64,000 nt of DNA from Clostridium sp. CS001 (GTDB lineage Bacteria > Bacillota > Clostridia > Clostridiales > Clostridiaceae): NCBI RefSeq assembly GCF_020443565.1, contig NZ_JAIZZN010000022.1, forward strand, positions 1 to 64,000. The letters are read 5' to 3'. Below, piece after piece: positions 56,068 through 64,000 of this stretch (positions are counted from its first letter, which is position 1; each line of letters begins with the position of its first letter). Position numbers and translations under genes: made by a program. A model generated the notes under the pieces. That model was not told the origin of the DNA, did not search any database, and was given only the letters and a program-made list of their open reading frames with translations.

Positions 56068-58116
56068 ATGGAGAACGATGGAATTAGTTTAGATTTAGAT
56101 AAGAAGCTCAATAAATATTTTTCTGGTAGGGTAGTTAGAAAAGACCTTACGAAATCCATTAAAGAAGGGGCAAACGTACCAGTTTATGTACTTGAATATC
56201 TTTTAGGAATGTATTGTGCTACTGATGATGAAGATACTATAAATGAAGGTGTGGCACGGGTAAAGGATATTCTTTCTCAAAACTTTGTACGACCAGATGA
56301 GGCGGAGAAAATAAAATCTAAAGTTAGAGAACTCGGACAATTTACCATAATAGATAAACTTACAGTAAAGCTAAATGAAAAAATGGATAGGTATGAGGCA
56401 GAGTTTTCTAACCTTGGACTAAAAGGTGTGACTATATCTCCGAGCTATGTTAAAGAATTTGATAAGCTACTTCAAGGTGGTATATGGTGTATTTTAAAGA
56501 TGGATTATTTCTTTGATGAAGAGATAAAAAATTCAAATCCATTTAGTATATCAAGTTTAAAGCCAATTCAAATGCCTAATATGGACATTACAGAAATATT
56601 TGAGGGAAGAAAAAACTTCACAAAGGAAGAATGGATAGATATTATTGTCCGTTCAACTGGGATGGAATGCACCCAACTTGAAGATAAAGTTAAGTGGCAT
56701 TTACTTGAGAGACTTGTACCGTTAGTCGAGAATAATTATAACGTATGTGAACTTGGACCAAGAGGTACAGGTAAATCACATGTTTATAAAGAAATTTCAC
56801 CTAATAGTATATTAGTTTCAGGAGGTCAAAGTACCGTTGCTAATCTTTTTTATAATATGTCTACCAGAAAAGTTGGATTAGTTGGTATGTGGGATGCGGT
56901 TGCGTTTGATGAAGTTGCTGGGATTAGTTTCAAAGATAAAGATGGAATACAGATTATGAAGGATTATATGGCCTCTGGTTCTTTTTCAAGAGGAAAAGAA
57001 GAGAAAACTGCTTCTGCATCCATGGTTTTTGTAGGAAATATTAATCAAAGTTTAGATTCACTGATAAAAACTTCTCATTTATTTGCTCCATTCCCAGAAG
57101 AAATGGCTAATGATTGTGCTTTCTTTGACAGGATGCACTTTTATATACCTGGTTGGGAGATTCCTAAAATGAGACCTGAGTTTTTAACAGATAATTATGG
57201 ATTTATTGTTGATTACATGGCTGAGTTTTTTAGAGAAATGAGAAAACGTTCATTCTCTGATGCTATAGATAGATACTTCAAACTTGGTAATAATCTAAAT
57301 CAAAGGGATGTTATAGCTGTTAGAAAGACTGTTTCAGGACTTCTAAAACTAATACACCCTAATGGAGAATTTACTAAAGAAGATTTAGAAGAGGTATTAA
57401 AGTATGCCCTTGTAGGAAGGCGAAGAGTAAAGGAACAGCTCAAGAAGATAGGTGGAATGGAATTTTATGATGTTCATTTCTCTTATATAGATAAGGAAAG
57501 CTTAAATGAAGAGTTTGTTTCAGTTCCAGAACAAGGTGGAGGAAAGCTTATACCAGAAGGACTTGGAAAGCCAGGACATGTGTATGTTGTTGGACATGGA
57601 GATTCTGGAATGATTGGTGTATATAAAATTGAAAACCAAGTAGTAAGTGGAAATGGAAAATTTGAAAAGTCTGGAGCAGGTTCAAACAGGGATGTAAAAG
57701 AATCCTTAGATACTGCCTTTAGGTATTTTACATCAAATTCGAAGAGCATTAGTAATTCTATAAGCACAAAAACAAAGGATTTTTTGATGCACATTAGTGA
57801 TATGCAAGGAATAGGATTAACTGCAGAATTGGGTATTGGCGAACTCATAGGACTTTGTTCAGGTGCTTTAGAGAAGCCTGTTCAAGAAAGTCTTGCTGTA
57901 TTAGGCAATATGACTGTTGGAGGAACTATAAGTAAGATAGAAGGCTTTGCTAACTGTTTACAGGTTTGTGTTGATGCGGGAGCTAAGAAAGTTTTAATAC
58001 CTGCTTCAGCAGTTGCTGATTTTCAAACTGTTCCACCAGAGTTGCTTATTAAGGTTCAACCAATATTCTATTCAGATCCTATTGATGCTGTGTATAAGGG
58101 GTTGGGAGTAAGTTAA
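56068..58116 (+). CDS. brxL: BREX Lon-like protein BrxL
   Basis: This is a 682-residue AAA+ protein of the BrxL family. Walker A is GPRGTGKS (near residue 230) and Walker B-like AFDEVAG follows. The C-terminal domain resembles Lon proteases (ELGIGELIGLCSGALEKP then VGGTISKIEGF and AGAKKVLIP), including the Lys equivalent. I do not see the usual Lon serine motif (GPSAG-like), so the protease activity may be lost; in the family BrxL binds DNA as a ring. It ends the BREX operon. GGGGAGG precedes the ATG. Confidence 0.94.
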   Translation: MENDGISLDLDKKLNKYFSGRVVRKDLTKSIKEGANVPVYVLEYLLGMYCATDDEDTINEGVARVKDILSQNFVRPDEAEKIKSKVRELGQFTIIDKLTVKLNEKMDRYEAEFSNLGLKGVTISPSYVKEFDKLLQGGIWCILKMDYFFDEEIKNSNPFSISSLKPIQMPNMDITEIFEGRKNFTKEEWIDIIVRSTGMECTQLEDKVKWHLLERLVPLVENNYNVCELGPRGTGKSHVYKEISPNSILVSGGQSTVANLFYNMSTRKVGLVGMWDAVAFDEVAGISFKDKDGIQIMKDYMASGSFSRGKEEKTASASMVFVGNINQSLDSLIKTSHLFAPFPEEMANDCAFFDRMHFYIPGWEIPKMRPEFLTDNYGFIVDYMAEFFREMRKRSFSDAIDRYFKLGNNLNQRDVIAVRKTVSGLLKLIHPNGEFTKEDLEEVLKYALVGRRRVKEQLKKIGGMEFYDVHFSYIDKESLNEEFVSVPEQGGGKLIPEGLGKPGHVYVVGHGDSGMIGVYKIENQVVSGNGKFEKSGAGSNRDVKESLDTAFRYFTSNSKSISNSISTKTKDFLMHISDMQGIGLTAELGIGELIGLCSGALEKPVQESLAVLGNMTVGGTISKIEGFANCLQVCVDAGAKKVLIPASAVADFQTVPPELLIKVQPIFYSDPIDAVYKGLGVS

Positions 58117-58339
58117 GTTTAACTGATAATTATTTTTCAATTGTTAAATTAATGGGAATAAATAATTGAGAACTGAAAGAAATGATAAGGTTTAGATTTT
58201 AGACAATGTTTATTATAGTAGAGTAAAATCACAAATCTCTTACTATTAGAAACCTGTGTGAAGATATTATTTTAGACAGTAATAGAATTGGACAAATATA
58301 AACTAAGTAGGATTTCAACTAATAGGGGGGAGATTAGAT

Positions 58340-58675
58340 ATGAGGGGTAGAGAATTAAGTCATGGTTTTTCCAGTGGGGTAAACAATATAACAATAACTA
58401 AGATTTTAAAATGGCAGAATAGTGGAGACATTTGGTGGAAGGCATTTCTCTGGTATATTGCTGATTTCGCTACAATTGTTGATTTTGGCGAGAATTGGTT
58501 TAAGGTTAATATTGTTTCCGATAAGCAATTAAATTTTTTCTATAGTAAGGTTATCCAATATCAATCTAATATATGCGAAAATAATTATGAGGTAGATATT
58601 CAGAATGAACTTTGGAAAGACCATAAAATAGGTACAGAAAGGAATCTGAAAATTCTTCTTAAACTCTCAGAATAA
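58340..58675 (+). CDS. Hypothetical protein (111 aa)
   Basis: This is a 111-residue protein, Trp/Phe-rich in its middle (DIWWKAFLWYIADF), perhaps an amphipathic helix, with no recognised domain. GGGGGGAGA lies nine bases before the ATG. It stands alone about 220 bases after brxL. Confidence 0.55.
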   Translation: MRGRELSHGFSSGVNNITITKILKWQNSGDIWWKAFLWYIADFATIVDFGENWFKVNIVSDKQLNFFYSKVIQYQSNICENNYEVDIQNELWKDHKIGTERNLKILLKLSE

Positions 58676-58809
58676 ACAGAAACAAAATTTATAATATCAC
58701 TTTTATTAAAATTTATCTTAATATTGTACAAGCTAATGCTGTAATAGCTGAAAATCCATATAATTTTATGATAAGCAAGCCTTAAGTCTATTTTGAGAGG
58801 AGTATTAAT

Positions 58810-59142
58810 ATGAATATAGATGAATTTTTTGATAGTGCAATTTATAAAAACTCAGATTTTAAAGTGCAGGAACTACTACAAGATTTAATTGAAAAATTAG
58901 GCAATATGAATTATGTGATAATAGAAAGAAACGAACCTGTACTTGTACTAAAGGTTAGGGGGATGTATGAAAATAATCCGAGGTCTCAAGCTAATATTGC
59001 AACAATTAGATTAAAGAAAGGGTACATAACAATAGGACCATACAAAAGCAAAGATGAAAATATAGTAGTGTGTACTTGTAAAGCAGATATTAGTCAGAAG
59101 CTCATAGAAGATATAAGAAGTATTTATATAGAAAAATTGTAG
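58810..59142 (+). CDS. Hypothetical protein (110 aa)
   Basis: This is a 110-residue mixed alpha/beta protein with a helical N-terminus and a beta core (YVIIERNEPVLVLKV). GAGAGGAGT precedes the ATG. I cannot assign it. It ends at a strong bidirectional terminator facing the parMR genes. Confidence 0.55.
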   Translation: MNIDEFFDSAIYKNSDFKVQELLQDLIEKLGNMNYVIIERNEPVLVLKVRGMYENNPRSQANIATIRLKKGYITIGPYKSKDENIVVCTCKADISQKLIEDIRSIYIEKL

Positions 59143-59169
59143 TGGATTTATTAGATGTCATTACATAAA

Positions 59170-59209
59170 AAACAAACTAATTGCAACAATATATGCAATT
59201 AGTTTGTTT
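59170..59209. terminator. Bidirectional terminator between convergent genes
   Basis: AAACAAACTAATTGCA (59170-59185) pairs perfectly with its complement at 59194-59209, with A-run and T-run on the two sides. It ends the plus-strand 110-residue gene and the minus-strand parMR operon. Confidence 0.85.
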
Positions 59210-59218
59210 TAAGTTATA

Positions 59219-59497
59219 TTAGAAAAGATTCATAATTAAATCGACATCTTCACTCGTAGGGGCATTTTCATCATTTTCAATCATGTTATCGGAATTATAA
59301 GATAACTGCTTGTTCTTTAATAGTTTCTCAAATATCGCTTCTACTTTAGACTCAAAATCACTAATTTCGTTAGATACACCTAAATCCAGTCTTATTAATT
59401 CACATATGTAAGAACTAATATTATGCTTGGTTTTAAGAAATGCATATATATCTAAGTACTCCTTCGAGAAGCTAATAGATACTTTATTTTTTGCCAT
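59219..59497 (-). CDS. parR: ParR-like segregation adaptor
   Basis: This is a 92-residue protein in the position of ParR behind a ParM-type actin. The first 50 residues (KNKVSISFSKEYLDIYAFLK and ISSYICELIRLDL) fit a ribbon-helix-helix fold: a beta strand and two helices. The C-terminal part is acidic and would contact the ParM filament. It binds the centromere and links plasmids to the filament. It overlaps parM by 14 bases, so the two are coupled. The assignment rests on context and fold pattern. Confidence 0.75.
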   Translation of the reverse strand: MAKNKVSISFSKEYLDIYAFLKTKHNISSYICELIRLDLGVSNEISDFESKVEAIFEKLLKNKQLSYNSDNMIENDENAPTSEDVDLIMNLF

Positions 59498-60467
59498 TAT
59501 ACTTTATCTCCAATACACTAAAATAGCTAAGGACGTTAGCATACTGAGGGTCTTTTTCAAATATAGCATTTGGATATACTTCAATTATGTATTTTTTCAA
59601 CAGAATAGTACCTCCGCCACTAAATAATACAGTGGTATTATTGAAACTTATACCTCTACTCTTAGCGTAGTTAAATATTTCGAGAACATGCTCTCTTATC
59701 AGACCTTCAACAATTGATTTACTTTCTTCTATCTTAACTCCATCTACATATAAATACCCACTTTTGAGGACTTGTTCTGTGTCGTCATTTGAAACCAATG
59801 TCCCGCAAACGGTGGTTAACCTCTCAGCTATTGTAGACCGTAGAACATTAATACCAGAGTTAGCTATTACCATACTTTCTAATTGTGGAACTAAGCTATT
59901 AAACGTGCAATAACTTGTATTTAATGAGCCACAATCTATAATAGTAGCTTTCTTATCTCTAAATTCAGCAATATTTGAATATATTGATGCTACAGCTTCG
60001 GGGAGTGGTAATACTAAATTGATTTTAAATACGAATGACCTACCGTTTACTTTCATTGGAATTACTTGACCTTCTCGTTGTATTAGTTCAGTGTACTCCT
60101 GTTTAAGTGTTTTGTTCTTATAGATATTTATAGGTACATTTAACGCTAAATACACATTGGGAACCCCAAAAGCCATTGCACCACTTTTATCAATCATATT
60201 ACATATAGCTAAGTATATACAGAGTTGATGGTTTATTGAACTTTTGCTGATATTATAATCACATTTATCTTCACTTAGCATATCTCCTATCAAATATGAT
60301 TTCCCTCCAAATTCGATATTATAAGAGTTATTGGAAAGTTCTGCTCCAAGATTGCTGATTTCTTGTACTTTTGTTCTGAATATGTCCTTTACGATAACAC
60401 CATTTATTTTAGCTATGCTTTTCGTACTATATTTTCCAGTATCCGAACCAATTAATATATTTGTCAT
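59484..60467 (-). CDS. parM: ParM/Alp-type plasmid segregation actin
   Basis: This is a 327-residue actin-like ATPase. The phosphate-1 loop GSDTGKYSTKS lies at residues 8-18 (the actin motif DxGxxxxK/S). A phosphate-2 region, IIDCGSLNTSYCTF, occurs near residue 175, and an adenosine loop near FSGGGTILLKK at about 288-298. It polymerises to push apart sister plasmids held by ParR. GGAGGAATAAAG precedes the ATG. This is the strongest evidence that the window belongs to a plasmid or plasmid-derived island. It probably belongs to the Alp group rather than the R1 ParM type. Confidence 0.85.
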   Translation of the reverse strand: MTNILIGSDTGKYSTKSIAKINGVIVKDIFRTKVQEISNLGAELSNNSYNIEFGGKSYLIGDMLSEDKCDYNISKSSINHQLCIYLAICNMIDKSGAMAFGVPNVYLALNVPINIYKNKTLKQEYTELIQREGQVIPMKVNGRSFVFKINLVLPLPEAVASIYSNIAEFRDKKATIIDCGSLNTSYCTFNSLVPQLESMVIANSGINVLRSTIAERLTTVCGTLVSNDDTEQVLKSGYLYVDGVKIEESKSIVEGLIREHVLEIFNYAKSRGISFNNTTVLFSGGGTILLKKYIIEVYPNAIFEKDPQYANVLSYFSVLEIKYNGKK

Positions 60468-60631
60468 GATTTCTTTATTCCTCCATTATTGTATTTTTTA
60501 TATGATAAGCATTTAAGGTCGGACTTATTCTCACTATATGGTCTTACAAAAGTAGGATTAAGCACGAAACGGTGCGACTAAGATAGAAATACAATATATT
60601 CAAGTTAACTCAACTTTCCCAGGCGAATTAG

Positions 60632-60640
60632 TGATATAAT
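60632..60640 (+). promoter_or_regulatory. Extended -10 promoter
   Basis: TGA-TATAAT is an extended -10 box, about 50 bases upstream of a 37-residue peptide gene, with a poor -35 box. The region between parM and this box (60468-60631) contains a short GCAC/GTGC hairpin and may include the partition site, but I see no regular iterons. Confidence 0.5.
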
Positions 60641-60689
60641 AACTCTATTAAGATTAAGAGTAAGCTTAATAAAGTTTTAGGAGGCAATC

Positions 60690-60803
60690 ATGGGTATTAT
60701 GATTAAAACTCTAAGTATTCCATTAGGAATACCAGAAAAACATTTTAATAAAAAACTAAATATGTATAGATATAAAGACCGCACAGATAGCAGGAATTAT
60801 TAA
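60690..60803 (+). CDS. Small peptide gene (37 aa) overlapping a terminator
   Basis: TAGGAGGCAATC precedes an ATG that opens a 37-codon frame (MGIMIKTLSIPLGIP...). The C-terminal ten codons are inside the hairpin of an intrinsic terminator. The peptide is basic and amphipathic. It may be a short toxin-like or signalling peptide; the strong site and own promoter/terminator make it more than a chance frame. Confidence 0.5.
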   Translation: MGIMIKTLSIPLGIPEKHFNKKLNMYRYKDRTDSRNY

Positions 60804-60828
60804 AAGCTATCGTGTGGTCTTTTTTAAT
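60774..60828 (+). terminator. Terminator overlapping the peptide gene
   Basis: AAAGACCGCACAGATAGC (60774-60791) pairs with GCTATCGTGTGGTCTTT (60806-60822; one mismatch/bulge), followed by a T-run. It is a strong intrinsic terminator. Confidence 0.85.
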
Positions 60829-60867
60829 AATGTTACTAAGGCAACATCATACATAATAAGGTTAAAT

Positions 60868-60963
60868 ATGAATAAAAAAAGAGGGGATGTATTATCTTAT
60901 GGAAAAGGTAAAACAGCTAAACTAAGTAATAATTGGCGTTTGAGCAAATTGGAAAAGTTATAG
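60868..60963 (+). CDS. Small basic peptide (31 aa)
   Basis: A 31-codon basic frame (MNKKRGDVLSYGKGK...) lies just upstream of the 123-residue gene, with AATAAGG before the ATG. It is rich in Lys/Arg and might be a leader peptide of that gene. Low confidence. Confidence 0.35.
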   Translation: MNKKRGDVLSYGKGKTAKLSNNWRLSKLEKL

Positions 60964-60981
60964 AAAAAGGAGATATGTAAA

Positions 60982-61353
60982 ATGGCGATTAATAGAAATA
61001 AGAATAAAACAAGTGATACTATACTAACAAGGACGAAGACCACAATACCTCAAGAACTTTTTGAAACTGAAGGTGTAAGAAGGAACAAAGAACTGTTGGA
61101 ACTACTGTTAGAAGGTAGGTTGTTTAACAAAAGGGAATCTGTAATCCTAACAATTACCTCCTTTTACAAAGACAAAGAGAGTTGCTACAAGAGTAATTTT
61201 AAAGAAAGGGAATTTTACAATCAAAATTATAAATTGATTGCTAAATATACAGATAATCCAAATAGTTTCAGTGCTTTTGTAGAAGGATATTTAAAAGCAT
61301 TATATGATAATAAAATTAAATATGTAATAAATGAAGATGTGTTTGTGGATTAG
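60982..61353 (+). CDS. Hypothetical protein (123 aa)
   Basis: This is a 123-residue basic helical protein with AAAAAGGAGATATGTAAA before the ATG. It has no recognised domain; the N-terminus is rich in Asn/Lys/Thr and the remainder is helical (RNKELLELLLEGRLFNKRE). Probably in one transcript with the following genes. Confidence 0.55.
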   Translation: MAINRNKNKTSDTILTRTKTTIPQELFETEGVRRNKELLELLLEGRLFNKRESVILTITSFYKDKESCYKSNFKEREFYNQNYKLIAKYTDNPNSFSAFVEGYLKALYDNKIKYVINEDVFVD

Positions 61354-61449
61354 ATATAGATACTAACATACCTAAGACTCTTTAAGGGATACTACCAAAT
61401 CTATTATTAGGAGTAAGTGGTAGCAAGATTGAAAGGAGAATTTAAAAAT

Positions 61450-61797
61450 ATGGATGAAAATAGTATTTATGATGTTTGGAATTATAACAACCAGAACAGC
61501 AACAATTTGCAAAATCAAATGTCGAAAGTAATGGAAATGGTTAACGATAATTTTACAGATATAATTACAAGTTCTTTTAAGAATGGTTTTGAAGAGGGTG
61601 AAAAGTACGGTAGGAATGATGAGAACCTTAGTTTAAAGGCGAAAATATGCAGTAAGCTGTTTTCTAATACTGATTTTACAGATGAAGATATATTTAAAAT
61701 TGTAGGATTTGGAGAAGAAAAATGGAAAGTTTATATATTAGATTTTAGAGAGAAATTTGAGGAGGGTAAAAGAGCTGTTCCAAAAGGACAAAATTAA
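61450..61797 (+). CDS. Hypothetical protein (115 aa)
   Basis: This is a 115-residue protein with a Gln/Asn-rich N-terminus (NYNNQNSNNLQNQM) and a helical remainder (SKVMEMVNDNFTDII, FEEGEKYGRNDE). GAAAGGAGAATT precedes ATG 61450, which is chosen over a GTG eleven codons upstream. The pattern resembles C-terminal helical parts of transposase/PD-(D/E)xK-associated proteins but no assignment is possible. Confidence 0.5.
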   Translation: MDENSIYDVWNYNNQNSNNLQNQMSKVMEMVNDNFTDIITSSFKNGFEEGEKYGRNDENLSLKAKICSKLFSNTDFTDEDIFKIVGFGEEKWKVYILDFREKFEEGKRAVPKGQN

Positions 61798-61917
61798 GAG
61801 ATAGTAATAATGTAGAAGAATTCGAAATGGTCAATGTAAATATAATTAGTGATCAGTTAGGTGTTAGAAGGTTAATTAGCAAATATGATACATAATAAGA
61901 GTTGTAAGGAGATTTTT

Positions 61918-62124
61918 ATGGAGGAAAAACTAAGGAAATTAGTTAAGAATATGTGTAGAATATTATTTGTTATGAGTAATATTGGCTTGCTTGCCTGCTG
62001 TATTTTTATATTCGTGAATATTATGCAGAACCAAAAAGATATGGTTATATTAGGTATTCAAATGTTTGTGTTATTTATATTTTCACTTCATTTTTGTAAT
62101 TATTTTAAAGATTACTTAGATTAA
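61918..62124 (+). CDS. Small two-helix membrane protein (68 aa)
   Basis: This is a 68-residue protein with two predicted membrane helices (about residues 13-32 and 42-60). AAGGAGATTTTT supports ATG 61918; an upstream ATG eleven codons earlier has no site. No family. Confidence 0.55.
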   Translation: MEEKLRKLVKNMCRILFVMSNIGLLACCIFIFVNIMQNQKDMVILGIQMFVLFIFSLHFCNYFKDYLD

Positions 62125-62192
62125 TAAGAAGTAAGAAAAAACTGTTCGACAAGAGTGTTGTATTCTAAACGGCATAAAAAGTTTGAGAGCTA

Positions 62193-62218
62193 AGCTCTGG
62201 AGTATTCCAGAGCTTTTG
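62193..62218 (+). terminator. Intrinsic terminator
   Basis: AGCTCTGGA pairs with TCCAGAGCT around a short loop, followed by TTTG and T-rich sequence. Between 62125 and 62736 there is otherwise only the acetyltransferase remnant. Confidence 0.75.
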
Positions 62219-62442
62219 TATATTCTTTTATATTAGAGAAATCAGTTGCTACGAATAGTAAATATAAAGTTATATGTAAATATGGAGCTTAAATGTAATA
62301 AATGGTATAATAATGTAAAGTGGGAAAGTTTATATAAATGTGAAAGTTAATAAAGATGAATTATATAAGTTATCGGCAATAGAAATTTTATAAAATGGTT
62401 TTGACTAAAGATATTAGAAAGTTTGTAAATAGACTTTTGTAG

Positions 62443-62613
62443 AGACCAAAAGTTGAACAAAATGCAGGAGAAGTTATTAAATATTTAATTACAGATATAC
62501 TGGGGTGGAATGATGTTGATGTTAATGAAAAATGGTGTGGTAATATTGATCCATCATATCGTCAAAATGGATTTGCCTATGAATTGATTAAACAAGCGAA
62601 AAGTATGATATAG
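62443..62613 (+). pseudogene. Remnant of a GNAT acetyltransferase-like gene
   Basis: A 56-codon frame without a start codon ends in GNIDPSYRQNGFAYELIKQAKS, which matches the acetyl-CoA-binding loop pattern (Q/RxxGxG/A) of GNAT acetyltransferases. The 5' part is missing and stops occur before it. It looks like a decayed gene. Confidence 0.45.
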
Positions 62614-62736
62614 GCATTAGGCTGTATGAAATGTTGATAATATAGGTGTAAAAAAATGAAAAATGTGATTTTGCAATTTCATGTTCAGCGTAATTAATGA
62701 TGAGTTAAAGAGGAGTTAAAGAGGAGTGGAGATATT

Positions 62737-63216
62737 ATGAATTATCCAGTACATATTGTTTCAGTTGGAGGATTAATAGAAAATAATGAAGGGAAAATAC
62801 TGATGGTTAAAAGCCCAGATAGAGGATGGGAGATTCCAGGTGGACAAGTAGAGGCAGGAGAACCTCTTACTGACGCATTAAAGAGGGAGATAAAAGAAGA
62901 AACTGGGATAGATATTGAGATTGGTAATTTGAGGACAGTGCATTCAAATATAGAAAGCAGAGTTCAGCCTGATGGAGTTAGCCCTATTGGCTCAATTGTA
63001 AACTTTGGATTTACTGGTAAGGCAATTTCAGGTGAACTAACCACAAGCGAAGAAAGTCTTGAAGTGGATTGGTTTGATAGAGAACAAATATTAGAATTAA
63101 TTGGTGAAGATTTTATGAGAGATAGGGTAAAGTGTATGCTCAATGATGATGGAAGAGTTACTTATGCTATATTCTCTCGTAACCCTTATATTATTCATGG
63201 AGTGCAGTATATTTGA
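62737..63216 (+). CDS. Nudix hydrolase
   Basis: This is a 159-residue protein with a complete Nudix box at about residues 35-57 (GGQVEAGEPLTDALKREI, then KEETGID; the pattern GX5EX7REUXEEXGU). Nudix enzymes hydrolyse nucleoside diphosphate-linked compounds. The N-terminal IVSVGGLIEN and C-terminal RNPYIIHG are typical for MutT-like members. AAAGAGGAGTGGAG precedes the ATG. The exact substrate cannot be read. Confidence 0.9.
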   Translation: MNYPVHIVSVGGLIENNEGKILMVKSPDRGWEIPGGQVEAGEPLTDALKREIKEETGIDIEIGNLRTVHSNIESRVQPDGVSPIGSIVNFGFTGKAISGELTTSEESLEVDWFDREQILELIGEDFMRDRVKCMLNDDGRVTYAIFSRNPYIIHGVQYI

Positions 63217-63350
63217 TAATTAAGTCATAATCATCTTTAGTTATGTCACAACGTGCATAATTTATTCCACAATCACAATTATATGATTTGGGAAGGATAG
63301 TACAGTGCGGTGAACTAAATATATTTTAAATAATTTGTAAGGAGAAAGAA

Positions 63351-64000
63351 ATGAAAGAGGTTTTTATTAATAAAGATGGAATTGATGCAAGAATTCATGA
63401 GTGGGGAGATGAAGAAAATCCAACAATTATATGTTTTCATGGTTTAGGTAGTACAAGCCTGAGTTTTATTGAGTTAGGACATTTATTAAAGAATAAGTAT
63501 CATATTATAGCCATAGATTTACCTGGACATGGGAAAACACCTCCTTTTGAAAAAGAAGAAAATTATGAAATGCCTAATATGATTAGTTGGGTTGATAAAG
63601 TTATTTCCACTATAACAGAGCATAGTTTTTATCTATTAGCACATTCGTATGGAGCGGACATTGCACTTCACTATTTATATACTTATCCACCAAAAGTAAT
63701 TAAGACTCTGTTATTAGATGGTGGATATTACATAAAGACTGAGTTGTATGCTTATAGAGCTTCCAGATCAGAAAGTATTAGTTCATTACAACGAGAGATA
63801 GATTATTATATTAGTGATTTTGATGACTATTGTTTTGATACCTTAGAAGAGCATATAGAAGTAGAGAAAAGCAATTATATAAGATGGTCTAACTTATTAG
63901 AAGAAGCCTCAGCAGATTTAATAAGAATAGAAAATGATAAATATAGATGGCATGCAAATGGCTTTACTGCCACGGGTGCAATAAAGTCAATGTATCACTA
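63351..64000 (+). CDS. Alpha/beta hydrolase, truncated by window end
   Basis: A frame from ATG 63351 (AAGGAGAAAGA upstream) runs to the window end without a stop, about 216 codons. The oxyanion segment FHGLGST and nucleophile elbow AHSYGAD (near residue 100) mark an alpha/beta hydrolase. Its C-terminal His and the rest of the protein lie beyond the window. Substrate unknown. Confidence 0.85.
   Translation, partial: MKEVFINKDGIDARIHEWGDEENPTIICFHGLGSTSLSFIELGHLLKNKYHIIAIDLPGHGKTPPFEKEENYEMPNMISWVDKVISTITEHSFYLLAHSYGADIALHYLYTYPPKVIKTLLLDGGYYIKTELYAYRASRSESISSLQREIDYYISDFDDYCFDTLEEHIEVEKSNYIRWSNLLEEASADLIRIENDKYRWHANGFTATGAIKSMYH

Overview
The sequence is very AT-rich, with strong GGAGG-type ribosome binding sites, frequent TTG/GTG alternatives and many T-tailed hairpin terminators. 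A Spo0E-like phosphatase gene points to an endospore-forming Firmicute, most likely a Clostridium or close relative (inference from composition and gene families). A ParM-like actin with its ParR adaptor, iteron-like repeats and a RecD-like helicase suggest a large plasmid or a mobile island rather than core chromosome. No rRNA, tRNA or CRISPR array was recognised.

Layout. 0.3-1.1 kb: a lone HExxH-motif protein. 2.2-9.9 kb: a Wadjet (Jet) plasmid-defence operon in the order jetD-jetA-jetB-jetC, bracketed by two non-coding, purine/G-rich elements with inverted AATAAAGT-type repeats. 11.2-12.7 kb: a two-gene Pycsar system (class III nucleotidyl cyclase plus three-helix membrane effector). 13.1-17 kb: remnants, a Spo0E-like gene, a CoiA-like nuclease and a SIR2-domain protein. 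17.5-19.4 kb: a large repeat-containing protein ending in an Rx4H (HEPN-type) motif. 19.6-20.5 kb: a uracil/deoxyinosine DNA glycosylase. 20.5-21.9 kb: a PadR plus membrane-protein pair enclosed by ~46-bp inverted repeats. 22.1-24.9 kb: a secreted protein, then an XRE regulator with a partly duplicated train of tiny proteins. 25-31 kb: small genes, a candidate structured RNA, an ATPase gene broken by an in-frame stop, an XRE regulator and a PD-(D/E)xK-like protein. 31.3-33.9 kb: a gene-poor AT-rich stretch with three 21-bp iterons and a series of small hairpins, followed by a possible replication/DNA-binding protein. 35-37 kb: small membrane proteins on the minus strand. 37-40.8 kb: a RecD-like helicase and a double four-helix-bundle protein. 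41-44.5 kb: an XRE regulator with repeated TTGACAAT sites and several small unknown genes. 44.9-58.1 kb: a complete type 1 BREX operon (brxA, brxB, brxC, pglX, pglZ, brxL). 59.2-60.5 kb: parR/parM on the minus strand. 60.7-64 kb: small proteins, a Nudix hydrolase and the start of an alpha/beta hydrolase.

Taken together, the window is a defence island: BREX (phage), Wadjet (plasmids), Pycsar (phage, abortive) and a SIR2 protein, plus plausible but unproven candidates (the HEPN-like protein, the CoiA-like nuclease, the PD-(D/E)xK protein). Nucleic-acid maintenance functions (glycosylase, helicase, segregation) lie between them. The least explained items are the structured RNA at 26.67 kb, the hairpin series at 32.8-33.8 kb, the duplicated small-peptide cassette at 23.3-24.9 kb and the inverted-repeat-bounded PadR cassette.
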